The notes under the pieces: generated by a model | The model's input: the letters and a program-made list of their open reading frames with translations, nothing else | Told to the model about the DNA's origin: nothing | Databases searched by the model: none | Made by a program: the position numbers and the translations under genes | Assembly: GCF_002847285.1 (NCBI RefSeq) | Contig: NZ_CP025407.1 | Span: forward strand, 3,040,501 to 3,104,500 | From: Streptomyces sp. CMB-StM0423 | GTDB lineage: Bacteria; Actinomycetota; Actinomycetes; Streptomycetales; Streptomycetaceae | Reading direction: 5' to 3' | DNA: 64,000 bases | Shown here: positions 1 through 8,380 of the stretch, one piece after another | Numbering within the stretch: the stretch's first letter is position 1 | Layout of the letters: the number at the start of each line of letters is the position of its first letter

Positions 1-1923
1 GACGCGGACCGCGCGGGCGTTGTCGCCGTGGTGGACCCACTCCTCGTGCATGCGGCTGACCAGGAACACCTGGTAGTCCATCGACAGGCCGAAGAGCATC
101 GCCAGCATGATGACCGGGAGGAACGCCGTGATCGGCACCTCGCGGCCGAGGCCGAAGAGGTCGCTGCCCCAGCCCCATTGGAAGATCGCGACCAGGGCGC
201 CGAACGCCGCCGCCGCGGCGAGCAGGTTCATCACCGCCGCCGTCAGCGGTACCACCAGCGAGCGGAACGCGACCAGCAGCAGGACGAAGCCCAGCGCGAC
301 GATGATGCCGACGAAGAGGGGCAGTTTGCCGGTGATGACGGAGGCGAAGTCCTTGTTGATCGCCGTGACCCCGCCGACGTGGACGTCCAGCGACGTGCCC
401 TCCTGTGCCGCCGGGATGACGTCGTCCCGTAGCCGGTCGATGAGCTGGTCGGTCGCCTCGTCCTGGGGGGCGCTGTCCGGGACGACCTGGACGACCGTGA
501 TCCTGCCGCCCGGGGCCGGGGCGGGGGTGCCTACCTCTGCCACGCCTTCGGTTCGGGATACCCGGGTGATCAGTCGGCTCAGTGCGGGGGTGTCCGCCTT
601 CCCGGGGGTTTCCGCGACCAGTTGGAGCGGGCCGTTGAAGCCCGGCCCGAAGCCGTCCGCGAGGAGGTCGTACGCCTTGCGCGTGGTCTTGGACTCCTGG
701 TGGTTGCCCTGGTCGGTGGTGCCGAGGCGGAGGGAGAGCAGCGGGAGGGAGACGATCGCGATGACGACGACCGCGAGGGACGCCAGCAGCCGCGGCCTGC
801 GCTGCACCAGCAGCGCCCACCGCGCCGCCCGGCCGGCGGCTTCCCCCGCCGCCGGGTCCCCCGGCTCCGGAGCGTGCTCCGGGCCGTGTTCCGCGAGGCT
901 GCGGCGCTGGCGGCGGCTGAGTACCCGCGTCTGCAGGATGCCCAGCAGCGCCGGGAGCAGGGTCACCGACGCCGCGACGCCCAGCAGCACCGTGAGCGAC
1001 GCCGCGATCGCCACCCCGTTCAGGAAGCTGATGCCCAGCGCGATCATGCCGAGCAGCGCCACGCACACCGTCCCGCCGGCGAACAGCACCGCGCGCCCGG
1101 CGGTGTCGAGGGCCCGTACCGCGGAGTCCTCCACCGGCATGCCGCGGTGCAGCCCCGTGCGGTGCCGGGTGACGATGAAGAGCGCGTAGTCGATGGAGAC
1201 GCCGAGGCCGATGAGGCTGCCCAGGAGGGTGGTGGCTTCGGCGAAGTCCGTCGTGTGGCTGAGCAGCGTGACGGTCATCAGGCCCGTACCGATGCCGAAG
1301 ACGGCGCAGACGATCGGCAGCAGCATCGCGAACAGCGAGCCGAACGCGATCGACAGGATGACCGCCGCCGCGACGATGCCCGTGACCTCCGCGAGCCCGC
1401 CGGGCGCGCCCTGCACCGCCTGGATCGCCTCGCCGCCCAGCTCGACCTGGAGTCCGTCGACGTCGCCGGCCGCGGCCTGCGCGGTGTCGACGACCTCCTC
1501 GACGTTCTCCTTCTCCAGGTTCATGGCCTGCTCGGTGAACGTCACCTGCGCGTACGCGATCCGCCCGTCCTCGCTGATCTGCCCGCCGCCTTCGGCCGCG
1601 TACGGGCCGACGACGCGGCCGACCTGCGGTACGCCGGCGATGCCGGCCAGCGCCTCCGTCATCCGCGCGCGGATCTGCGGGTCGCGTACCGAGTCGCCTT
1701 CCGGTGCCCGCCAGACGACGCTGTCGGTGTCCCCGGAGGTCTGCGGGAAGGAGGCGCGCAGCAGGTCGACCGCCTCGGCGGACTCGGTGCCGGGCAGTTC
1801 GAAGTCGTTGGCCCAGCGGCTGCCCGCGGCCTGTGCGGCGACGGCGGTGCCGAGCAGGGCGCACACCCACAGCAGCAGGACGACGAAGCGGTGGCGGAAA
1901 CAGAATCGGGCCAGTGCGGCCAC
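1..1923 (-). CDS. MMPL/RND-family membrane transporter (3' end outside window)
   Basis: The visible 641 codons encode the N-terminal and central part of an MMPL-type transporter, a family that exports lipids, polyketides or drugs using the proton gradient. A first membrane helix lies near residues 7-30. It is followed by a large extracytoplasmic loop (about 35-165), a cluster of helices (about 170-330), a cytoplasmic linker, and the start of the second repeat with another helix near 375-400. The GTG start is preceded by GAGGAG seven bases upstream. The gene runs off the left edge, so the stop and last helices are missing. It lies 95 bases downstream of the histidine kinase on the same strand, so the two-component pair probably controls it. 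The substrate cannot be told from sequence. Confidence 0.9.
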   Translation of the reverse strand, partial: MAALARFCFRHRFVVLLLWVCALLGTAVAAQAAGSRWANDFELPGTESAEAVDLLRASFPQTSGDTDSVVWRAPEGDSVRDPQIRARMTEALAGIAGVPQVGRVVGPYAAEGGGQISEDGRIAYAQVTFTEQAMNLEKENVEEVVDTAQAAAGDVDGLQVELGGEAIQAVQGAPGGLAEVTGIVAAAVILSIAFGSLFAMLLPIVCAVFGIGTGLMTVTLLSHTTDFAEATTLLGSLIGLGVSIDYALFIVTRHRTGLHRGMPVEDSAVRALDTAGRAVLFAGGTVCVALLGMIALGISFLNGVAIAASLTVLLGVAASVTLLPALLGILQTRVLSRRQRRSLAEHGPEHAPEPGDPAAGEAAGRAARWALLVQRRPRLLASLAVVVIAIVSLPLLSLRLGTTDQGNHQESKTTRKAYDLLADGFGPGFNGPLQLVAETPGKADTPALSRLITRVSRTEGVAEVGTPAPAPGGRITVVQVVPDSAPQDEATDQLIDRLRDDVIPAAQEGTSLDVHVGGVTAINKDFASVITGKLPLFVGIIVALGFVLLLVAFRSLVVPLTAAVMNLLAAAAAFGALVAIFQWGWGSDLFGLGREVPITAFLPVIMLAMLFGLSMDYQVFLVSRMHEEWVHHGDNARAVRV

Positions 1924-2018
1924 GGCGGGGCTCCTCGGCTCGGCGACACGGAGTGGGGGCTTCAGCGTCACCGCGCCGGCCGGGGCGACCCAGGGCCCTC
2001 AGGGATCCCGCAGGGGCT

Positions 2019-3479
2019 TCACACCGAACTCTCAACCCGCGCGTCGGGCAGCGGCAGCCGGATGGTGACGGCCATGCCCGCGCCTGGTGCGGTGTCGAGC
2101 GCGACCTCGCCGTCGTGCGCCTCGACCACCGCCCGCACGATCGACATGCCCAGGCCGCTGCCGCCCGCGGCCCGCGCGCGTCCCGGGTCGGCGCGGAAGA
2201 ACCGGTCGAAGATGCGCGCCGCGTCCTCCGCGCGCATGCCGGGGCCGGTGTCGGCGATGCGCAGGACGGCGGCGCCGGCGCCGGTGGCGGCGGAGAGGGT
2301 GCAGGCGGCGTCTTCCGGGGTGTGGGTGCGTACGTTGGCGAGGAGGTTGCCGAGGACCTGGCGCAACTGGGCCTCGTCGCCGACGACGACCGCGGGGGCA
2401 GCGGCCTCGGCCGTCACGGGGCGGTGCGGCTGCTGCGCGCGGAGGTCGGCGGCGGCGTCGCGGACGAGGGCGGCGAGGTCGACGGGGGCGCGGTCGCGGG
2501 CGGGGTGCTGGTCGAGGCGGGCGAGGGCGAGGAGTTCGTCGACGAGGCGGCTCATGCGCTCGGCCTCGGCACCGACGCGGGTCAGGGCGCGTTCGGCCTC
2601 GTCGTCGTCGAGGATGCCCTTGTCGTAGAGCTGGAGGTAGCCGAGTACGGTCGCCAGCGGGGTGCGCAGTTCGTGCGAGGCGTCGGCGAGGAACTGGCGC
2701 TGCCGCGCGGCGGCTTCCTCCCGGCTGGCCATGGCGCCCTCGACCTGCTGGAGCATGGCGTTGAGCGCGTCGCGCAACTGCTCGACCTCGCTGCCGCCGG
2801 GCGGCGAGGTGTCGACGCGGCGAGACAGGTCGCCCTCGGATATCGCGGACGCGGTCTCGACCATGTCCTCCAGGGGGCGCAGCCGGCGGCGGGCGGCGTG
2901 CGAGGAGACGACGGCGAGGAGCAGCAGGAGCAGGGCGCCGAAGACGGCTTCCATCACGAAGAGTTTGCGCACGGCGTTGCGCACGCCGTCGTAGCGGGTG
3001 GTGTTGATCGCGTACGAACCGTCGTCGAGGCGGGCGACGGCGGCGCGGTAGTGGCGGCCGCCGGCCGCGATGCTGGTGAGGTCGCCGGAGTCGGCGAGGG
3101 CGCCGGGATCGTCGACGGAGTCGGCTATCCCGCGGGAGAGCCGCGGGTCGTTGCCGCCGAAGAGCACGCAGGTGGGCCGGAGTTCGCCGGTGGCTTCCAG
3201 GAGGACGAAGGGCTCGTCCTTGGCGGAGCCCGCGATGCCCTCGTCCTCGCGGACGCCGAAGGTCTCGGCGAGCTGGCACACCCGCTCCAGGGCGGCGGCG
3301 CTGAGCGGTCCCGAGGCGAGGGTGTCGCGGCCCTGGCGCACGGTGGTGTCGACCTCGCCGACGAGGAGGGTGTACGTACCGAAGAGGCTGGCGCAGGCGG
3401 CGGCGAGGAGACCGACGGCGAGGATGACGACGTTGGTGACGGAGAGCCGGTTGCTGAGCGAACGGGGAAACCGCTTCAC
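2019..3479 (-). CDS. Sensor histidine kinase (HAMP-HisKA-HATPase)
   Basis: This is a membrane histidine kinase of 486 residues. Helix 1 (about 15-38) and helix 2 (about 173-195) bracket an extracytoplasmic sensor of about 130 residues. HAMP (196-250), HisKA with phospho-acceptor His269 in the motif SHELRTPL, and a HATPase domain follow. The HATPase shows an N-box (LGNLLANVR), G1 (DTGPGM) and G2 (GSGLGM). It has the usual length and layout of a TrcS/PrrB-like actinobacterial kinase. The GTG start overlaps the TGA of the upstream response regulator by four bases, so the pair is translationally coupled. The MMPL transporter lies downstream. The stimulus is unknown. Confidence 0.94.
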   Translation of the reverse strand: MKRFPRSLSNRLSVTNVVILAVGLLAAACASLFGTYTLLVGEVDTTVRQGRDTLASGPLSAAALERVCQLAETFGVREDEGIAGSAKDEPFVLLEATGELRPTCVLFGGNDPRLSRGIADSVDDPGALADSGDLTSIAAGGRHYRAAVARLDDGSYAINTTRYDGVRNAVRKLFVMEAVFGALLLLLLAVVSSHAARRRLRPLEDMVETASAISEGDLSRRVDTSPPGGSEVEQLRDALNAMLQQVEGAMASREEAAARQRQFLADASHELRTPLATVLGYLQLYDKGILDDDEAERALTRVGAEAERMSRLVDELLALARLDQHPARDRAPVDLAALVRDAAADLRAQQPHRPVTAEAAAPAVVVGDEAQLRQVLGNLLANVRTHTPEDAACTLSAATGAGAAVLRIADTGPGMRAEDAARIFDRFFRADPGRARAAGGSGLGMSIVRAVVEAHDGEVALDTAPGAGMAVTIRLPLPDARVESSV

Positions 3480-4276
3480 GGCGGCGGCCCGGCGGACGCT
3501 GCGGAACCCCTGGCTCCTGCCGGTCCCGTCGGTCCCCCCGGTCCGTCCGGTCCGTCCGGTCCGTCCGGTCCTACGGGCCGCAGGCCGTAGCCGACGCCGC
3601 GGCGGGTCTCGATGAGCGGCGGGCCGAGGGGGTCGAGCTTGCGCCGCAGATAACTGATGTACGTCTCCACGACCGTCGACTCGACCGCGGTGTCGAACTG
3701 CCAGACGCTGCGCAGCAACTGTTCCTTGGTGAGGATGCGGCCGGCGTTGCGCATGAGGTGGCGCAGCAGGTTGTACTCGGTCGGCGTCAGCTCCACGGGC
3801 GCGCCCCCGCGCCGTACGGTGAACGTCGCCTCGTCCAGTTCCACGTCCCCGTGCCGCAGCACCCCGCCCGCGGGCGCCCGCCCCCGGGTCCTGCGCAGCA
3901 CGGCCCGCACCCGGGCGACGACCTCATCGACGTTGAACGGCTTGGTGATGTAGTCGTCGCCGCCGAGCGCGAGCCCGCCGAGCACGTCGGCGGGCGCGTC
4001 CCGGGCGGTCAGGAAGATCACGGCGGGCTCGTCCCCGTGCGCCCGCAGCTCGCGGCAGACCTGCCAGCCGCTGCCGTCGGGGAGCATGACGTCGAGGAGG
4101 ACGAGGTCGGGGGCGTGGCTGCGGGCGAGTTCGAGCGCCCGCCCGGCGGTGGCCGCGGCGCGCACGGCGAAGCCGTGGAAGCGCAGGGTGATCTGCAGGA
4201 TGTCGGCGATCCCGGGATCGTCCTCGACCACGAGAACGGACTGTCCCGCCGCACTTCGCTCCGCCGCACCGCTCAT
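3476..4276 (-). CDS. OmpR/PhoB-family response regulator with collagen-like C-terminal tail
   Basis: The receiver domain holds an acidic pocket (VVEDD) and phospho-acceptor Asp62 (LLDVMLPDGSG). A winged-helix DNA-binding domain occupies about residues 130-232 and ends in the typical RGVGYGL segment. I chose the ATG at 4276 because the protein then begins a few residues before the receiver strand; an upstream in-frame start would add 30 poorly conserved residues. After the DNA-binding domain the protein carries an extra tail of about 30 residues made of Gly-Pro-Asp and similar triplets, ending in three prolines. Such a tail is not usual for the family and is encoded by a short GC-rich tandem repeat (3536-3575). 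The gene heads the regulator-kinase-MMPL unit. Confidence 0.93.
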   Translation of the reverse strand: MSGAAERSAAGQSVLVVEDDPGIADILQITLRFHGFAVRAAATAGRALELARSHAPDLVLLDVMLPDGSGWQVCRELRAHGDEPAVIFLTARDAPADVLGGLALGGDDYITKPFNVDEVVARVRAVLRRTRGRAPAGGVLRHGDVELDEATFTVRRGGAPVELTPTEYNLLRHLMRNAGRILTKEQLLRSVWQFDTAVESTVVETYISYLRRKLDPLGPPLIETRRGVGYGLRPVGPDGPDGPDGPGGPTGPAGARGSAASAGPPP

Positions 4277-4427
4277 GGCCCCAGTATCGGGGCGCCGCAC
4301 AGGCGCACCGCGGGGAGGGATGTTGCGAGTTCCCTGTGAGTTCCCCCGCGGTGCCCGCTCCCGCAACGGCGGCAGCCGTGCCCGGCCTGACGGCCGGGCA
4401 CGGCTGCTGCGTACCGCTCAGGTTCGG

Positions 4428-5417
4428 CTAGCTGGTCTGCTTGGCCCTGCCCTTCGACTCATAGCCGGCGGACAGCCCGGCCCAACTGCTCGGCACCGTG
4501 TAGGTGTCGGAGTTCGGGGCGGCGCCCGCCACCGCACCGTCGGTGGCAGCCGGAGCTTTCATGAGCGACGGCGGCGTCGTCTGCTGGATCCACGCCTCGT
4601 CGCAGGTCAGCGTCATATCCGGCACGTCGCAGTGGGTCTGCCAGACCTGGCCGTCGGTGGTCAGGAGCTGGACCCACAGGTCGTTGCCCTGGGTGGTGAT
4701 ACCGACGCTGCAGCCATTGGCCGGGTAGCCGGTGTTGTCGCTCAGGTCATCCCAGGTGAAGGCGCCGACGGTGGGCGTGAGGTCCTGGCGGCCCACAGAC
4801 GTGACACCACCGGAGATCACCGCGCTGAACTGCTCGTCGCTGGACGGGGCGACGCTGTCGATGTCGGCACAGGGACCGGTCGCACCGGTCGCACCGGTGG
4901 CTCCGGTCGCACCGGTGGCTCCGGTGGCACCGGTGGCTCCGGTGGCTCCGGTGGCTCCGGGCGGACCCTGGGGACCCGTGGAGCCGGTCGCTCCGGGCGG
5001 ACCCTGCGGGCCGGTCGCACCGGTCGCCCCGGTCCCGGGCGGACCCTGCGGACCGGTGGCACCGGTCGCTCCGGGCGGACCCTGCGGACCGGTGGAGCCG
5101 GTCGCTCCGGGCGGACCCGTGGGGCCGGTGGGGCCGGTCGCCCCGCGGCAGTGGTCCTTGCCCTTGCCCTTGCCCTTCTCGCCGTGCGTGCCCTTGTGGT
5201 GGTCGTGGCCGTGACCGTCCTTGCACTTGTCACCGCCGCCACCGCCACCGCCGCGAGCCACGGTCCCCTGGGGGGTCATGCTCTCCGCAGCCGCGACGGC
5301 CGGGCTTGCCACCCCGGCGGTCAGGACGAGCGCGAGCGAGGCCATCATGCCCGCTCGCTTGAAGCTGTCGCGTGCCAGCGGCCCCAAAAGCGGGCGCCCT
5401 GCCCCTCTAGGACTCAT
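4428..5417 (-). CDS. Secreted collagen-like protein
   Basis: The product has 329 residues. It starts with a basic stretch and a hydrophobic signal-peptide core (about 23-44, ending near AVAAAES). A Gly-rich, His/Lys-rich segment with two cysteines follows. Then come about 30 Gly-X-Y triplets (about 92-182), dominated by GAT, GPT, GPQ and GPP and interrupted once by an extra Gly. The last 145 residues form a globular domain with four or more cysteines and no family I recognise. Gly-X-Y runs form collagen triple helices in bacterial surface proteins such as BclA and Scl. The abundance of Thr in the Y position makes O-glycosylation plausible, and a glycosyltransferase gene lies divergently next door. 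The start ATG has a weak AGGCAG upstream; an alternative ATG lies at residue 24. Confidence 0.85.
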   Translation of the reverse strand: MSPRGAGRPLLGPLARDSFKRAGMMASLALVLTAGVASPAVAAAESMTPQGTVARGGGGGGGDKCKDGHGHDHHKGTHGEKGKGKGKDHCRGATGPTGPTGPPGATGSTGPQGPPGATGATGPQGPPGTGATGATGPQGPPGATGSTGPQGPPGATGATGATGATGATGATGATGATGATGPCADIDSVAPSSDEQFSAVISGGVTSVGRQDLTPTVGAFTWDDLSDNTGYPANGCSVGITTQGNDLWVQLLTTDGQVWQTHCDVPDMTLTCDEAWIQQTTPPSLMKAPAATDGAVAGAAPNSDTYTVPSSWAGLSAGYESKGRAKQTS

Positions 5418-5698
5418 GTTGTGCTGCCTCTCTGCCTGCGTGTCAATGTACGAGGAGGAATCTCTTGCGCAGAGTGTGAACGGTCATTCTTCGCCGAGAC
5501 GCGTGCTTTACCGAGACGCGCTTTGGACATCAGCGAATCGGCCGAAGCGCCGAGGGCGAACGGGGTATTCGTGTGACAAGTAAGGCGTGATATCCGGGTC
5601 ATGCCTTTGCGTGGATACCGAGTCCCGGATAGACCACGTGTCACAGTGGTGGCGCTCCTCGTATCAAGGGCCCCGCCCTCATCCAGGACCGGTGAAGC
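5418..5698. promoter_or_regulatory. Divergent promoter region, collagen-like gene / glycosyltransferase
   Basis: These 281 bases separate two divergent genes and have clearly lower GC than the flanks, as expected for a promoter region. I see no open frame with coding character. A short imperfect direct repeat (CGAGACGCG, twice, near 5498 and 5514) is present. I cannot assign exact -10 and -35 boxes. Confidence 0.4.
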
Positions 5699-6877
5699 GT
5701 GACGAAGCAGAGCATCTGCCTGTGCATGATCGTGAAGAACGAATCGCGTGTGATCGAGCGGTGCCTCGCGTCCGTGCGCCCTCTGATCACCACATGGGTG
5801 ATCTCCGATACCGGTTCAAGTGACGGTACGCAGGAACTGATCCGTTCCGCGCTCGACGGTATCCCCGGAGAACTCCACGAGGAGCCCTGGACCGACTTCG
5901 GGCACAACCGCACGGAGAACATCCGCCGAGCCCGCGGAAAAGCCGACTACCTCCTCACCCTCGACGCCGACCACGTCATGCGCCAGGACGCACCGCTGCC
6001 GCACCTGACCGCGACCTCGTACATGCTGAGCTACGACACACCGGGCACCCAGCACCGCTTCAAGCACCTCATGCGCGGTGACGTGGCGTGGCGCTACGAA
6101 GGCGTCACCCACGAATACCCCTGCACCGACGAGAAGGACGTCCAGGAGAACCTCGACGCCCTGGTCATCGAGGACCACGCCGACGGCGGCTGTCGCAGCG
6201 ACAAGTTCGAGCGCGACGCGCGCCTGCTGCGGCAGGAGCTGGAACGCGATCCCGCCAACCCGCGGACCGTCTTCTATCTGGCCAACACCGAACGCGATCT
6301 GGGCCACGCGGAAGTCGCGATCGAGCTGTACGAACGCCGCGCCGCCATGGGCGGCTGGGCGGAAGAGGTCTACTGCTCGCACCTGGAGGCCGGCCTTCTC
6401 AAGGCCGACAAAGCCAACGACTGGCCGGGGGCGCTGGATTCCTTCTCCCGCGCCTGGGACTCGCGCCCCCAGCGGCTGGAAGCCTGCTACGAAATGGTGT
6501 CCCGGCTGCGCGGCCAGGGCCGCTATCAGACCGCGTACGCCATCCTCCGTGCCGTGGTCGGCCGGACGGCGCCGGCGGACCTGCTCTTCACGAAGTCCTG
6601 GGTGTACCAGTGGGGCCTGCTCTTCGAGTACGCGCTCACCGCGTACTTCGTACGCGATTTTCCGGCGTCGCTCCAGGCGTGCGAGAGACTCCTGAATACG
6701 CCGGGGCTGCCCGAGACCGTCCGCTCCCAGTCCGAGATCACCCGGGAGTTCGCGGCCCGCGAGATCGCCGTCATCCCGCAGCCCGCCTCCGGGCCCCGGC
6801 GGGCACAGGCCGTCCGGGCGGGTGCCGGCAAGGCGGCTTCCCGGAAGAAGAAGGCGGCCAGAGCGCGCAGGAAGTAG
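5699..6877 (+). CDS. Family 2 glycosyltransferase with C-terminal TPR-like region
   Basis: The protein has 392 residues. It opens with the GT-A fold signature CLCMIVKNESRVIERCL, then DTGSSDGT and the metal-binding triad LDADH, all typical of inverting family 2 glycosyltransferases. After about residue 180 it continues with helical TPR-like repeats (DPANPRTVFYLANTERDLG and relatives). It ends in a highly basic tail rich in Lys and Arg (from about 370). GT2-TPR proteins in actinobacteria and bacilli often sit next to genes for the protein or glycan they modify. Here the divergent neighbour is the collagen-like protein, so glycosylation of its Thr-rich triplets is a reasonable inference. Start is GTG. 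Donor and acceptor are unproven. Confidence 0.88.
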   Translation: MTKQSICLCMIVKNESRVIERCLASVRPLITTWVISDTGSSDGTQELIRSALDGIPGELHEEPWTDFGHNRTENIRRARGKADYLLTLDADHVMRQDAPLPHLTATSYMLSYDTPGTQHRFKHLMRGDVAWRYEGVTHEYPCTDEKDVQENLDALVIEDHADGGCRSDKFERDARLLRQELERDPANPRTVFYLANTERDLGHAEVAIELYERRAAMGGWAEEVYCSHLEAGLLKADKANDWPGALDSFSRAWDSRPQRLEACYEMVSRLRGQGRYQTAYAILRAVVGRTAPADLLFTKSWVYQWGLLFEYALTAYFVRDFPASLQACERLLNTPGLPETVRSQSEITREFAAREIAVIPQPASGPRRAQAVRAGAGKAASRKKKAARARRK

Positions 6878-6880
6878 CGA

Positions 6881-6912
6881 CGCGGGGCACGGCATCTGCT
6901 CCGTGCCCCGCG
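6881..6912. terminator. Bidirectional stem-loop terminator
   Basis: A perfect 12-bp stem (CGCGGGGCACGG with its complement) and an 8-base loop lie between the convergent glycosyltransferase and rocD genes. There is no clear T-run, as is common in Streptomyces. Confidence 0.7.
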
Positions 6913-6926
6913 GTCGGCGAGGTGGG

Positions 6927-8132
6927 TCAGGCGGTGAGGGTCTCGCGGAGCTGCGTGAGGCCCCAGTCGAGGTCTTCCTTGGTGATGACCAGGGGCGGGG
7001 CGATGCGGATCGTGGAGCCGTGGGTGTCCTTGACCAGGACGCCGCGTGCCATCAGCTTCTCCGAGAGCTCCCGGCCCGTGCCGTGCGCCGGGTCGATGTC
7101 GACGCCCGCCCACAGGCCCCGGCCGCGTACCTCCCGGACCGCGCCCGTGCCCGTCAGCAGGCCGAGTTCGCGGTGCAGGTGGTCGCCGAGTTCCGTCGCG
7201 CGCTGCTGGTACTCGCCGGTGCGGAGCATCGCGACGACCTCCAGGCCCACCGCGCACGCCAGCGGGTTGCCGCCGAAGGTGGAGCCGTGCTCGCCGGGGC
7301 GGAAGACACCCAGGACCTCGCGGCTCGCGACGACCGCGGAGACGGGGACCACACCGCCGCCCAGGGCCTTGCCGAGGATGTAGACGTCCGGCACCACGCC
7401 CTCGTGCTCGCACGCGAAGGTACGGCCCGTACGGCCCAGGCCCGACTGGATCTCGTCGGCCATGAACAGCACGTTCCGGGCCGCGGTCAGCTCCCGTACG
7501 CCCGCCAGATAGCCCGGCGGCGGCACCAGCACGCCCGCCTCGCCCTGGATCGGCTCCAGCAGCACGGCGACCGTGTCCTCGTCGACGGCCGCGTCCAGCG
7601 CGGCGAGGTCGCCGTACGGGACGATGGCGAAGCCCGGCGTGTACGGGCCGTAGTCGGCGCGGGCCTCGGGGTCGGTGGAGAAGCTGACGATGGTGGTCGT
7701 ACGGCCGTGGAAGTTGTTCTCCGCCACGACGATCTTCGCGCGCCCCTCGGGCACGCCCTTGACGCGGTAGCCCCACTTCCGGGCGGTCTTCACCGCGGTC
7801 TCGACGGCCTCCGCGCCCGTGTTCATGGGCAGCACCATGTCCTTGCCGCACAGCTCGGCGAGCTGTGTGCAGAACTCCGCGAAGCGGTCGTGGTGGAACG
7901 CGCGCGAGGTCAGCGTCACCCGGTCCAACTGGGCGCGGGCGGCGTCAAGGAGGCGGGGGTTGCCGTGGCCGAAGTTGAGGGCCGAGTAGCCGGCGAGCAT
8001 GTCCAGGTAGCGGTTGCCCTCGACGTCGGTCATCCACGCGCCTTCGGCGGTGGCGACGACCACGGGCAGGGGGTGGTAGTTGTGCGCGCTGTGGGCGTCG
8101 GCCGCGGCGATGGCTGCGTCGGTTCGCGTCAC
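6927..8132 (-). CDS. rocD: Ornithine--oxo-acid transaminase (ornithine delta-aminotransferase)
   Basis: This is a class III PLP-dependent aminotransferase of 401 residues. It converts ornithine and 2-oxoglutarate to glutamate semialdehyde and glutamate in arginine and ornithine catabolism. Family marks include NTGAEAVETAVKTARKWGY for the cofactor phosphate site, the Asp of MADEIQSGLGRTG, the Schiff-base Lys in LGKALGGG, and the HGSTFGGNPLA loop. The length is that of RocD. GTG start with GGAG seven bases before it. The gene stands alone and is divergent from glyA. A perfect inverted repeat lies 81 bases upstream and could be its operator. Confidence 0.92.
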   Translation of the reverse strand: MTRTDAAIAAADAHSAHNYHPLPVVVATAEGAWMTDVEGNRYLDMLAGYSALNFGHGNPRLLDAARAQLDRVTLTSRAFHHDRFAEFCTQLAELCGKDMVLPMNTGAEAVETAVKTARKWGYRVKGVPEGRAKIVVAENNFHGRTTTIVSFSTDPEARADYGPYTPGFAIVPYGDLAALDAAVDEDTVAVLLEPIQGEAGVLVPPPGYLAGVRELTAARNVLFMADEIQSGLGRTGRTFACEHEGVVPDVYILGKALGGGVVPVSAVVASREVLGVFRPGEHGSTFGGNPLACAVGLEVVAMLRTGEYQQRATELGDHLHRELGLLTGTGAVREVRGRGLWAGVDIDPAHGTGRELSEKLMARGVLVKDTHGSTIRIAPPLVITKEDLDWGLTQLRETLTA

Positions 8133-8212
8133 GGGATCTCCGTTCCGTTGCGCCGTGAAGGGCGGTGCGGGCGGGGCAGGGGTGGTGCCCCTGTTTCTAT
8201 CTTCACTCGGTT

Positions 8213-8231
8213 GATGGACGAAGGATCCATC
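8213..8231. promoter_or_regulatory. Inverted repeat, possible operator upstream of rocD
   Basis: GATGGA and TCCATC form a perfect 6-bp inverted repeat with a 7-base spacer. It sits in the AT-richer part of the rocD/glyA divergent region, before the riboswitch. In related bacteria rocD is often under Lrp/AsnC-type control; assigning this repeat to such a regulator is inference. Confidence 0.4.
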
Positions 8232-8255
8232 ACCGGCGGGCGTGCCCGCTAGGGT

Positions 8256-8350
8256 GGCACCACGTGCGGCGACTGGCGAACGTGGAACCGACCACGGGGG
8301 AGCCGCGCGGCGCAGCAGCCGAGTGGTGCCGCCCGCCTGGGTGCCCCGGG
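8256..8350 (+). ncRNA. ZTP (ZMP) riboswitch, pfl motif, upstream of glyA
   Basis: The leader of glyA carries the signature pieces of the pfl motif in order. First is GACTGGCGAA (8271-8280). P2 follows (GTGG 8282-8285 with CCAC 8292-8295), then CGGGGGAGC (8295-8303). After a linker comes CCCGCCTGGG (8332-8341). P1 forms from 8263-8270 and 8302-8309 with one wobble pair. The diagnostic pseudoknot can form between GGCG (8275-8278) and CGCC (8334-8337). An additional perfect 8-bp pairing (8256-8263 with 8323-8330) overlaps P1 by one base and might be the alternative fold. ZTP riboswitches sense the purine intermediates ZMP/ZTP, which accumulate when 10-formyl-tetrahydrofolate is short, and turn on one-carbon genes such as glyA. 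Confidence 0.9.
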
Positions 8351-8380
8351 TCCGACGCAGACTCGACCCGGAGGTTCACC

